Of a stretch of 64,000 nucleotides of DNA, positions 53,793 to 61,278 are shown piece by piece (position 1 is the stretch's first letter; each line of letters starts with the position of its first letter). Source of the DNA: Shewanella aestuarii. GTDB taxonomy: Bacteria > Pseudomonadota > Gammaproteobacteria > Enterobacterales > Shewanellaceae. Where the stretch lies: the NCBI RefSeq assembly GCF_011765625.1, contig NZ_CP050313.1, positions 1,298,501 to 1,362,500 on the forward strand, written 5' to 3'. Under the pieces are notes generated by a model. That model made no database searches. It saw nothing but the letters and a program-made list of their open reading frames with translations, and was not told the origin of the DNA. Both the position numbers and the translations under genes were made by a program.

Positions 53793-56237
53793 TTATTTGT
53801 AATTAACAGGGTGAACTTTATCAATACCGTAGGCTTTGCCTTCAGCGTGACAAGTTGCACAGCTTTCTGAGCCTGGTACATATTCACCAGCGGTTCCTTG
53901 ATAAACACCACCGTTAGCAATGAAATGCTGTACCGCAGCTTCTTTACCTGCTGCGGTTGGCGCATGACAAGATGCACAGGCCGCAACCGTTGGCGAATAT
54001 TCACCATCAGCAGCCGCGAACGCAGGTTTGTTACCAAGGTTAGTCATGGTTAACTGACCTTTGTCATGACATACCGCACAATCACCATAATGGTTAGGGA
54101 AGGTGATATCACCTTTTGCTTTATTAGGGTTATAGTAGCCAGTACGTTTATCGGCATGTAAACCGTGAATTAATACTTTGAAATCGAAGCCACGATCAAA
54201 TGCTTTAATTGCATGAGCGGGAGCACCATTGTGACATGCCACACAGCTACCATCGGCTAACTTAACTGCTGTATTTGGCTCAGATGCGTGACAAGCACGA
54301 CAACTGTTATCTGGTGCGCCTGCGTACTTGTAGCTATGCGACTCTGAAAAATCTGCTTGCTTTTCATGACAGCTTGCACATTTTGCTTCAGAAGCCACCA
54401 TGGCGCGCATAGCAATATCGCTACCATCTTCACTGAATGATGCTTTGTTTGAACCAACATAAACAGTGAAGTTTGCATTTGATTCAGCCATTGTTGCACA
54501 GTCAACTAAGCTTGCAGACTCTGGCGTTTGATCTGGTGCTTGAGCGCATACCGATAATTTGCCATCAATGAAACCTTGTTTAAGATCCATGATTTGAGTA
54601 TGTGGAGCGCCGATACCACTGAGCGTATAAGTGATAGTGTTGCCATCAGCTGCTGCTGTTAAATACTCATTTGTTTCTACAGATGTTAAATCAACAGAAA
54701 TACGACCTTCGTTACGACCTAGTGGGCCAGAACTTGGGCGAGGACCCATTACAAATTCAACACCATCAAATGCTTGAATATTGATGTAGAAGCTGCTGAT
54801 TGATGTGTCTTGATGTGGAAGCGTTGCTTTGTCCCACGTTAAGGCAAATGTTAATTCACCCTTATCTGCATCATAAGTACCATTGCTTACTTCATATGCA
54901 TATGCATCGCGAACATTGATAGTTTCTGTTGCTTTTGCTGTATGGAATTTGGCTGCTCCCATAGGATTTGAATCGTCAGCGTGACATGCTGAACAATCAC
55001 CTGCGACAAAATGCGATCTTACGTCTGCACCAGGTACACCATCCATTTCTGGTGTTGCATAGTAGTGGAAGTAATTACCTACAAATCCACGATCTTTTTG
55101 GTTTTCTGGCGGTGTAAACCATGCTTTTTGATCAACAGGGTTGAACTCAGCCATATGACATGAGGCACAGGCTTCTTGACGATGGTAGAAGAAGTTGTCT
55201 GCTTGAGCTGGCGCATCTTCACCTTGAATATGACAGCTTTGACAACCATCACCAGCAGGGAAGGTTACATCTGTGTAGTCGTGAACAGATCCACCATAAC
55301 CGGCCATGACATATGTGCCTTGGTGGATGCGGTGAAGCATTGAACCGAAGTCTAATGTGGCCTGAGTTTCAGGGTCACCACTATAGGTGGTATGACAAAC
55401 GACACAGTTTTCAATTTCGGTACGTTTAGTTCCATGCATGGCAAGCTTTGGTGCCCAAGCATGTTCATAGTTATCGCTGTGACAGCGAATGCAAGATTCT
55501 TGTAGATTGACAAGGTTACGCGTTTCTTCAGGTGTTGCTTCACGATCTAAAGCTGGAACAAAATCAAAATGCGTATTGATTAATGTCGCATTTTGAGTTT
55601 TAGACGTAGGACGAAGCTCTAAAGTAACGCGGTGAACCAATTCAGGGTTGTATTCAGTATTCAATCCGTCAATTTGATCATAATCAGATAATGCTTTAGA
55701 GAAGGTATAACGGTATTCGCCAGCCGAAAGCATAGTAATACAATCTGTTTTGCAGCTAGTTTCAATACTAGCTTGAATTTGCTCAGTGGCTAATGCTTCA
55801 AATCCTTCAGGAATATGAGCTTCATTCGGCGTTTTTACAGAGTTAATGTAGCTTGTCCACTGCGTTGGCTTAGTGCCTTTACGAGACGCTGGTTCATCTG
55901 GAGCAGTTGTATCAACAAGAGTGCGTTTTTGTAATGCATCTAATTTTGCGATACCAAAACCAAGAGTATTAATATCGGTGAACTCTTCCAAGCCGATTAC
56001 TGCAATGCCATTGGCGTTCTCAAGGCTGAAATCAACACTGACGATTCCGTCAGTGACCGCTGCGTGTGTAATTTTTGCTTTTAGCGTTGTTGCTGATTTT
56101 ATATCAACGCCATAGGGTGCATCTGGGCCATCTTCACCATCTTTTCCGTCGCTTCCGCAACCTGCTAGAGCGAAAGATAAAATTCCCGCGCTAAATACAG
56201 CTTTTGCTGTTGTATTAAAGTTAAATCGTTTCATCAT
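53793..56237 (-). CDS. undA: Outer-surface undecahaem cytochrome UndA
   Basis: 814 residues with lipoprotein signal (MMKRFNFNTTAKAVFSAGIL, lipobox LAGC). Eleven CxxCH sites: five in the first half (CIRCH, CVVCH, CQSCH, CASCH, CSACH) and six in the second (CASCH, CRACH, CVACH, CAVCH, CASCH, CATCH). That five-plus-six layout defines UndA; OmcA would have ten. A CX15C pair (CAQAPDQTPESASLVDC) lies between the two haem domains, as expected. It reduces metals on the cell surface alongside MtrC. The leader TTGCAGGGAAAnTATGATGAA is nearly the same as before mtrC. Confidence 0.93.
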   Translation of the reverse strand: MMKRFNFNTTAKAVFSAGILSFALAGCGSDGKDGEDGPDAPYGVDIKSATTLKAKITHAAVTDGIVSVDFSLENANGIAVIGLEEFTDINTLGFGIAKLDALQKRTLVDTTAPDEPASRKGTKPTQWTSYINSVKTPNEAHIPEGFEALATEQIQASIETSCKTDCITMLSAGEYRYTFSKALSDYDQIDGLNTEYNPELVHRVTLELRPTSKTQNATLINTHFDFVPALDREATPEETRNLVNLQESCIRCHSDNYEHAWAPKLAMHGTKRTEIENCVVCHTTYSGDPETQATLDFGSMLHRIHQGTYVMAGYGGSVHDYTDVTFPAGDGCQSCHIQGEDAPAQADNFFYHRQEACASCHMAEFNPVDQKAWFTPPENQKDRGFVGNYFHYYATPEMDGVPGADVRSHFVAGDCSACHADDSNPMGAAKFHTAKATETINVRDAYAYEVSNGTYDADKGELTFALTWDKATLPHQDTSISSFYINIQAFDGVEFVMGPRPSSGPLGRNEGRISVDLTSVETNEYLTAAADGNTITYTLSGIGAPHTQIMDLKQGFIDGKLSVCAQAPDQTPESASLVDCATMAESNANFTVYVGSNKASFSEDGSDIAMRAMVASEAKCASCHEKQADFSESHSYKYAGAPDNSCRACHASEPNTAVKLADGSCVACHNGAPAHAIKAFDRGFDFKVLIHGLHADKRTGYYNPNKAKGDITFPNHYGDCAVCHDKGQLTMTNLGNKPAFAAADGEYSPTVAACASCHAPTAAGKEAAVQHFIANGGVYQGTAGEYVPGSESCATCHAEGKAYGIDKVHPVNYK

Positions 56238-56585
56238 AATTTCCCTGCAATTATTATCACTTCGAAATACTAGTTATTACAAAGTGCTTGGTTTTACCCG
56301 GCAGCATATTAACTAACATTAAACTCTTATTCATTTTCAAGGATTAAGAGTTGTGAACTACATCCTGCTATTCCTTTAGTAGTATTTGTTTCACGATATC
56401 AAAGGGCTGATATGTTAAATTTAGACTAAAGTAGGCTTGCATTTTGTGATCAGCTTGTGCCTTTTATTCTCGTTTAAATGGATTTTTTTAATGTTCAGTT
56501 AACATAAGATATTAGCATTTGATGAAGGATGTTTAATGAACACTTTGTCGTAAAGCCGCAATTCGATTCTAAAATGAGAACGTGA
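56238..56585. other. Intergenic region between the MtrB-like gene and undA
   Basis: About 350 bp, AT-rich. Contains an 8-bp inverted repeat AACTCTTA (56322-56329)/TAAGAGTT (56345-56352) that could bind a regulator. A TGTGATCAGCTTGTG stretch at about 56445 only half-matches a CRP site. This is the likely promoter region of undA-mtrCAB. Confidence 0.5.
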
Positions 56586-57338
56586 TCACATTTTGTAGCT
56601 CATTGAAAACAGTAGGTAATGATAATAAATATCATTACGTTTCAGTGTGTTGGCGGGATGGCTGCCATTATGGCTGTTTGAGGTTTTTGATTGTTCAGAA
56701 TTTTGTATTACCCAATCTAAATGTAAATCAAAGTTATCTCTGATTTGGTATTTTGCATAGGTATTAAGCTGTTGAAATGAAGTTGTTGAAAACTCATCAT
56801 CTTGTATAAAGGAATTAAGTCTATTTTCATCTTTTAAGGTTATTTGAAAGTTAATCCCCAAAATAAGCTGATTGTTAAGCAGGTGATGAAGTGAGAGTTC
56901 ACTACCTAAGCTGAATGCCTCATTTTTGCTTGGGAAAGATGAATGAGGAATGACATTGCTTAGTTCATTGGGAGTAAATAAAGTGTCTCGATCTTTTATA
57001 TATGCAAATACTGGTTCATTGGCAGAGCCGTCCCACTGTGACTGACGGTGGATAAAATAGTTATTCAGCACAATGTTAGGTGATAGTTGCCAAAGGTTGT
57101 TAACTTTTATTTGATTCGTGGGCTTCAGGAATAGGTTGTCTAAAAATGGGGGAGCAAAATGTGTGCTGAGTTTTTTATCATTGATAAACACGCGGTTTAC
57201 TGTCGCTGTAACAACTGGGAGTGTTTCCTCTTGCTGTAGTTTATCGTCAGGATTAGCAACTGTATTAGCAGCAAATAAATAGTTTGAATGAGTCAAACAT
57301 AAACCCAAGAGAAAATAACAACAAAGACGTAAAAGCAT
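56586..57338 (-). CDS. Short MtrB-like outer-membrane protein, function unknown
   Basis: 250 residues with a Sec signal (MLLRLCCYFLLGLCLTHSNY to LFAAN). The C-terminal 110 or so residues align with the end of MtrB: a LxxLLNNQLxLG strand, a LNTYAKYQIRDNFDLHLDW pair against MtrB LNAYALYKATEKMDLRFDY, and the same last strand (LLFSMSYKM versus MLSMSYKL). It lacks the N-terminal CxxC. About seven or eight beta strands can be drawn, so a much smaller barrel, too narrow for a decahaem if alone. It lies upstream of undA on the same strand and may be co-expressed. A degenerate mtrB remnant is the alternative, but the frame, signal and end are intact. Confidence 0.65.
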   Translation of the reverse strand: MLLRLCCYFLLGLCLTHSNYLFAANTVANPDDKLQQEETLPVVTATVNRVFINDKKLSTHFAPPFLDNLFLKPTNQIKVNNLWQLSPNIVLNNYFIHRQSQWDGSANEPVFAYIKDRDTLFTPNELSNVIPHSSFPSKNEAFSLGSELSLHHLLNNQLILGINFQITLKDENRLNSFIQDDEFSTTSFQQLNTYAKYQIRDNFDLHLDWVIQNSEQSKTSNSHNGSHPANTLKRNDIYYHYLLFSMSYKM

Positions 57339-57557
57339 TATTATTCTCCCTAATAAGATGTTTGGTTGTTAGTCAGTTTTACACTTGGACGACTAACTTT
57401 TTTATGTGTAGTTTATTGGTGATAGCACCCAAGAGTTACAAACTAAAGGTTTGTCTAAAAAGTATAGAAGATGTTTATCTATGTGCTGAAATATTCAGGT
57501 AATTGAGTAACGATTGTGCAATTAAGAGTAATTAATTAAAAAGGTGTCTTTTGGACC

Positions 57558-57586
57558 TTGATTGCCAAACACGCTTAGGGGATAAT
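57558..57586 (+). promoter_or_regulatory. Predicted promoter of ffs
   Basis: TTGATT (57558-57563), 17-bp spacer, GATAAT (57581-57586), then a GC-rich discriminator (CGCTCCCG). It places the start about 40 nt before the mature SRP RNA, which would be trimmed. Confidence 0.6.
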
Positions 57587-57633
57587 CGCTCCCGTTCTGA
57601 AGCGTCATGTTATTTGATAATTTAGAAATTTAT

Positions 57634-57746
57634 GGTGACCCTAGGGTCCCCCCGCAACGATAACTTGTGAACTCGGCCAGGCCTGGAAGGGAGCAACCGC
57701 AGCAAGCGACTCGTGTGCCGGGGTGTCGGCTCTAGGGGAGCCTCCA
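57634..57746 (+). ncRNA. ffs: 4.5S signal recognition particle RNA
   Basis: About 113 nt; ends approximate. The conserved apical domain is plain: GGCCAGGCCTGGAAGGGAGC with the GGAAG tetraloop and symmetric loop, then CGTGTGCCGGGGTG, and a CCGCAACG 5' part, all as in E. coli 4.5S RNA. The two ends pair through CCCTAG/CTAGGG. The RNA binds Ffh for membrane protein targeting. It is convergent with the ComFB-like gene, 16 nt away. Confidence 0.93.
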
Positions 57747-57762
57747 AACTCTCCCCCCAGTA

Positions 57763-58044
57763 CTATTCTTTATCTGTTTGTAATTGTTTTTGTAAATTCG
57801 ACTTTAAAAATGCTCTTGAACGTTCTAGTGCTTGGTTGATTTCATTTTTCATTTGTTGAAGTTCGTTATAGTCTTCAAAAAAATAAGTATCAACAAGATG
57901 ACGGATGTATCTTACAGGTAATTGATTTAAGGTGACGCAGCAAAGGTCGGCTAAATAGTCTTCAGGCAATTCTTCCATCAAGCCTTCATCCCGTAAAATT
58001 TCCATTAGCAAGACTTCATAGTAATTTCGGAACTCTAATTGCAT
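57763..58044 (-). CDS. ComFB family protein
   Basis: About 93 residues. NYYEVLLMEILRDEG...DLCCVTLNQLPVRYIRH is the ComFB signature (NYxExLV..., ALNxLPPRYxRH). In other bacteria this fold is a cyclic dinucleotide receptor, though B. subtilis ComFB lies with competence genes. The GGAG six bases before ATG 58044 favours this start over the ATG at 58056. Alone, beside the SRP RNA gene. Confidence 0.85.
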   Translation of the reverse strand: MQLEFRNYYEVLLMEILRDEGLMEELPEDYLADLCCVTLNQLPVRYIRHLVDTYFFEDYNELQQMKNEINQALERSRAFLKSNLQKQLQTDKE

Positions 58045-58137
58045 CTTTGACTCCATTATGACTTCGCTTTATTTCATCAATATTTACACAAGGTTAAAAT
58101 AGCTATTAATGATATGGGTTATCGTTATAGGTTATTT

Positions 58138-59046
58138 TTACACCCAAATTTGCTTGGCTGCAATCAACAATTGGCTATGGCGTTCAGTTAATAATGCGGC
58201 TTGTTTGCTGTAACCGCCGCCAATAACGGCAGCAATGGGGATCTGCTGATGTTTTGCTATTGATAATATTAGCTTATCTCTGGCTAAAATGCCTTGGGTT
58301 GTCAGCTCAAAATAGCCTAAGTCATCGTCTTGATGAACATCCACTCCGGCATCGTATATGACTAAATCCGGTTTATGTAATTGGACAAGATAGTTAAAAA
58401 TAGTCTCAATATAACCTAAATACTCCTCATCATTACAACCTTTATCAAGCTCAATATCATAATGAGACGCAGCTTTTCGGAAGGGGAAGTTTTGTTTGCA
58501 ATGGACTGAGCAGCTAATAATATCTTGTCGATGAGTGGTTAATGTCGCGGTGCCATCGCCTTGATGGACATCACAATCAAATATTAACACCTTGTCGAGT
58601 TTGCCTTGCTTAAGTAAATGATCTGCTGCGATGACTAAATCATTAAAAATGCAAAATCCACTGCCAAAGTCATGGTGAGCATGATGGTAGCCACCAGTGA
58701 AATGTACCGCAATTTGATGCGCTAGCGCCAACTCACAAGTGAGCTTGGTACCATTAATTGCGTGAAGGGTTCGAGTGACGAGTTGCTCGCTCCATGGAAA
58801 ACCTATCCGCCGAATAGCTTTGCCATCAATAGTGCCGTTGATAAATGCATCGACATAATCTGCATGGTGAATTTGCTTTAATTCATTGACCTTAATGGCG
58901 TCAGCTTGATGTTGCATGGTGGGGCAAACCAATTGGTGCTGCAAAGCGTGTTCATAGAGATTTTGATACTTGCTGGTGGGGAATCGATGGTTAGCAGGTA
59001 ACGCCAGCTGTGAATAGCTGGCGTGATAAACAAATGGGATTTTCAA
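58138..59046 (-). CDS. Histone deacetylase superfamily hydrolase
   Basis: 302 residues. Zinc and catalytic motifs are intact: GGYHHAHHDFGSGFCIFND with the His-His pair, DCDVHQGDGTA (Asp-x-His), DAGVDVHQDDDLG, and GGGYS with the catalytic-type Tyr. It is like bacterial HDAC/AcuC-type or acetylpolyamine amidohydrolases; substrate unknown. Minus-strand gene just downstream of the DUF2057 gene. Confidence 0.9.
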   Translation of the reverse strand: MKIPFVYHASYSQLALPANHRFPTSKYQNLYEHALQHQLVCPTMQHQADAIKVNELKQIHHADYVDAFINGTIDGKAIRRIGFPWSEQLVTRTLHAINGTKLTCELALAHQIAVHFTGGYHHAHHDFGSGFCIFNDLVIAADHLLKQGKLDKVLIFDCDVHQGDGTATLTTHRQDIISCSVHCKQNFPFRKAASHYDIELDKGCNDEEYLGYIETIFNYLVQLHKPDLVIYDAGVDVHQDDDLGYFELTTQGILARDKLILSIAKHQQIPIAAVIGGGYSKQAALLTERHSQLLIAAKQIWV

Positions 59047-59085
59047 TTGCTACTAAGGCCGATAGTATTAATCGCTATATTTTGG

Positions 59086-59829
59086 TTATAGCTGTTTAAT
59101 TGCCCAGCTCATAAATTCTTTACGGGTTTGTTCATCTGCTTGTAACCACCAATATTGTAGCATTTGCTCTGCTTGGGCAGGCTTTACTTCTGTGGCGGAT
59201 TTCACAGAGGTTTGAGTGGTAGTTTGGCTAACAGTGGCAACAGCAGGGGTAGTTGGAGTATTAACATCTATTGCCGTTGCTGCAACAGTAGTAGTGACAG
59301 CTTGTGTTGATTGTGCGTTGTTCACAACTGGTGCGCTGCTCGTTGCACGGGTTGCGACATCGTCAATATCATTGCCTTTATTATTACCGAATAAATTGCT
59401 AAAAAATGACCCTTCTTTAAAGTCTGTTTGCTCGACACTGTAGCTAACTTGGCCATTACCTTTACGGCTTATTACTACTTGAGGATTTTTAGCAAACTCT
59501 TGTGGGCGCTTAATGACCTCACCTTCAGCAGGTGTCAGAAAATACTGATAATCGCCATCGACTTCTAATGTGATAATAAAAGGTGATGACTTAATAAAGC
59601 TTGGGCTATCACTGAATTGGTCTTCCACCATATCATGATAACGAATGGCAATTTTATGATTACCTTTGTCTAGTGAGATGTCTGATTTATGGGTAAAGCG
59701 ATTGGTTTCAATTTGCTGACCGTTAAGGGCAAGATATTCAAATGACATGGGAATGGTCAAATTAGCTGCCATTATCGATGTCGAAGAAAGTAAAGCCACA
59801 ATTGCGCTGGTGGTGACGAAAGATTTCAT
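59086..59829 (-). CDS. DUF2057 family periplasmic protein
   Basis: 247 residues, Sec signal ending SIMAAN. The N-terminal half (LTIPMSFEYLALNGQQ, KGNHKIAIRYHDMVEDQF) is DUF2057/YccT-like; the C-terminal part is a low-complexity Thr/Val/Ala-rich stretch (about residues 170-215), then a short helix (QMLQYWWLQADEQTRKEFM). Function unknown. Ten bp after priC. Confidence 0.85.
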   Translation of the reverse strand: MKSFVTTSAIVALLSSTSIMAANLTIPMSFEYLALNGQQIETNRFTHKSDISLDKGNHKIAIRYHDMVEDQFSDSPSFIKSSPFIITLEVDGDYQYFLTPAEGEVIKRPQEFAKNPQVVISRKGNGQVSYSVEQTDFKEGSFFSNLFGNNKGNDIDDVATRATSSAPVVNNAQSTQAVTTTVAATAIDVNTPTTPAVATVSQTTTQTSVKSATEVKPAQAEQMLQYWWLQADEQTRKEFMSWAIKQL

Positions 59830-59838
59830 TATTGCTCC

Positions 59839-60501
59839 TTAACGATTAAAACTTTGGCGGGGACGCTCAAAGTGTTGGATCCGCTCTTCGATATAACTAA
59901 TGGCTTGGCGGCATTTTCCTAAACGACGATGCATTAAAAGAATATCATTTTGCAATGTAATTTTGTCAGCACCATGACACATTTCAAGATTTGATTCCAT
60001 TTGATAGATTTTATCTTCAATTCTTTTAGCCCAATTGAAGTGTTTATTCAATTCTTCATAAAGTTGATGGCTATTTTGCATGATGTTATTGGCAATCCAG
60101 CCAAAGCCACTGTCGGTAATGGTTTTTTGTTGCTTCTTGGCATATCGAGCACGGTTGCTGGCTTTCTTTTGTTCTGCCGACTTTAAATTTAAATTTGTGG
60201 TTAACAATGCTCGGCGCAAGGCTGTAAATCTATCTTGGATGCGTTGGCAGCTTAGCTCAATAGTACTTTTGGCTAGCTTCATTGTTATTTGTTTTTCTAA
60301 TTGTGTGATGTCTTTTTTTAGCTGTGCAATACAAGGGGTTAAATGAGCACCTTGTTGATTAAATACAGCATGATTAAAACGCTCAGTTTCTTGTAAGGTT
60401 TTTTTCTGTTGAGGCGCTAAATTTCTATCGTGCTGTAATGCTTCTTGCTCAAGCTTATTGAGTTGTAATTTTAAGGTATCGATAAGTTGTTTGGTATTCA
60501 T
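59839..60501 (-). CDS. priC: Primosomal replication protein PriC
   Basis: About 220 residues, all-helical and Lys/Gln-rich, as in PriC (replication restart at stalled forks by loading DnaB). Features include QDRFTALRRALLT and the C-terminal LLMHRRLGKCRQAISYIEERI segment of the PriC family. The start is ATG 60501, overlapping the TSUP stop (ATGA), so translation is coupled. Confidence 0.88.
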   Translation of the reverse strand: MNTKQLIDTLKLQLNKLEQEALQHDRNLAPQQKKTLQETERFNHAVFNQQGAHLTPCIAQLKKDITQLEKQITMKLAKSTIELSCQRIQDRFTALRRALLTTNLNLKSAEQKKASNRARYAKKQQKTITDSGFGWIANNIMQNSHQLYEELNKHFNWAKRIEDKIYQMESNLEMCHGADKITLQNDILLMHRRLGKCRQAISYIEERIQHFERPRQSFNR

Positions 60502-61271
60502 GCCCATGCAGTCCAAGCTAAATGCGTTGCAATAGACACCACTGAAATAATGAACAATGGCTTAATAAAAGGGATGCCAAATCGAATGGCACTTCGCGCC
60601 CCAATAAATGAACCTGCCATCATACATACTCCCATCCATAACCCAAGTATCCAATTAACTTGCCCAAGTGAGGCAAAAATGACTAATGCAGTAATATTAC
60701 TTACCGAAGTCATGATCCTCGCAAGAGCGCAGCTTTGTAGTAATGGTAGCTTGTATAGTGAAATTGACGATACAGTCCAAAATGCGCCAATGCCAGGGCC
60801 TGCAAAACCGTCATAGCCACCTAATGCTAACCCTTGTAGCGTTTGCTTGGTGTTAGATGGTTTATTGCATGGCGCTTTAGTTGCTTTATTACCCATCGCT
60901 TTAGGGCTAAATAAGGTGTAAATGGCGATGCTAATAATTAATAAGGGTAATAGCTTTTCAAGCCAATCTGCATTAATTAAAAATACTAAACCACTACCAA
61001 GGATTGCGCCAATGAATGTTGCCGTTGCGCAAGTTTGCCAAAATTTAGGTGTGAATAATTGCTGTTTATAATACGTGTAGCTGGAGGTTATTGAGCCGAA
61101 ACAAGCGGCGAGTTTGTTTGTCCCCAGCGCTAAATGTGGCGGAATACCAATAGCTAACAACGCGGGGATAGATAGCAATCCACCACCGCCTACAATGGCA
61201 TCAATAAAACCTGCAATAATACCAACTAAGGCTAATAGGGCTAGCTGGTTTGGGTCTAACAATAATTCCAA
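60498..61271 (-). CDS. TSUP family transporter (TauE/SafE, YfcA-like)
   Basis: About 257 residues, eight or so hydrophobic helices. GFIDAIVGGGGLLSIPALLAIG and LGTNKLAACFGSITSSYTYYK are the TSUP signatures. Exports or imports sulfur-containing or organic anions; substrate unknown. TTG at 61271 has GTAGG six bases upstream; TTG at 61286 is the longer alternative and overlaps the dinG stop. Ends overlapping priC (ATGA). Confidence 0.87.
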   Translation of the reverse strand: MELLLDPNQLALLALVGIIAGFIDAIVGGGGLLSIPALLAIGIPPHLALGTNKLAACFGSITSSYTYYKQQLFTPKFWQTCATATFIGAILGSGLVFLINADWLEKLLPLLIISIAIYTLFSPKAMGNKATKAPCNKPSNTKQTLQGLALGGYDGFAGPGIGAFWTVSSISLYKLPLLQSCALARIMTSVSNITALVIFASLGQVNWILGLWMGVCMMAGSFIGARSAIRFGIPFIKPLFIISVVSIATHLAWTAWA

Positions 61272-61278
61272 AAGATAC

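Noticed and set aside
56440..56460. CRP site upstream of undA
   Set aside because: TGTGATCAGCTTGTG matches only one half-site; the other half is wrong.
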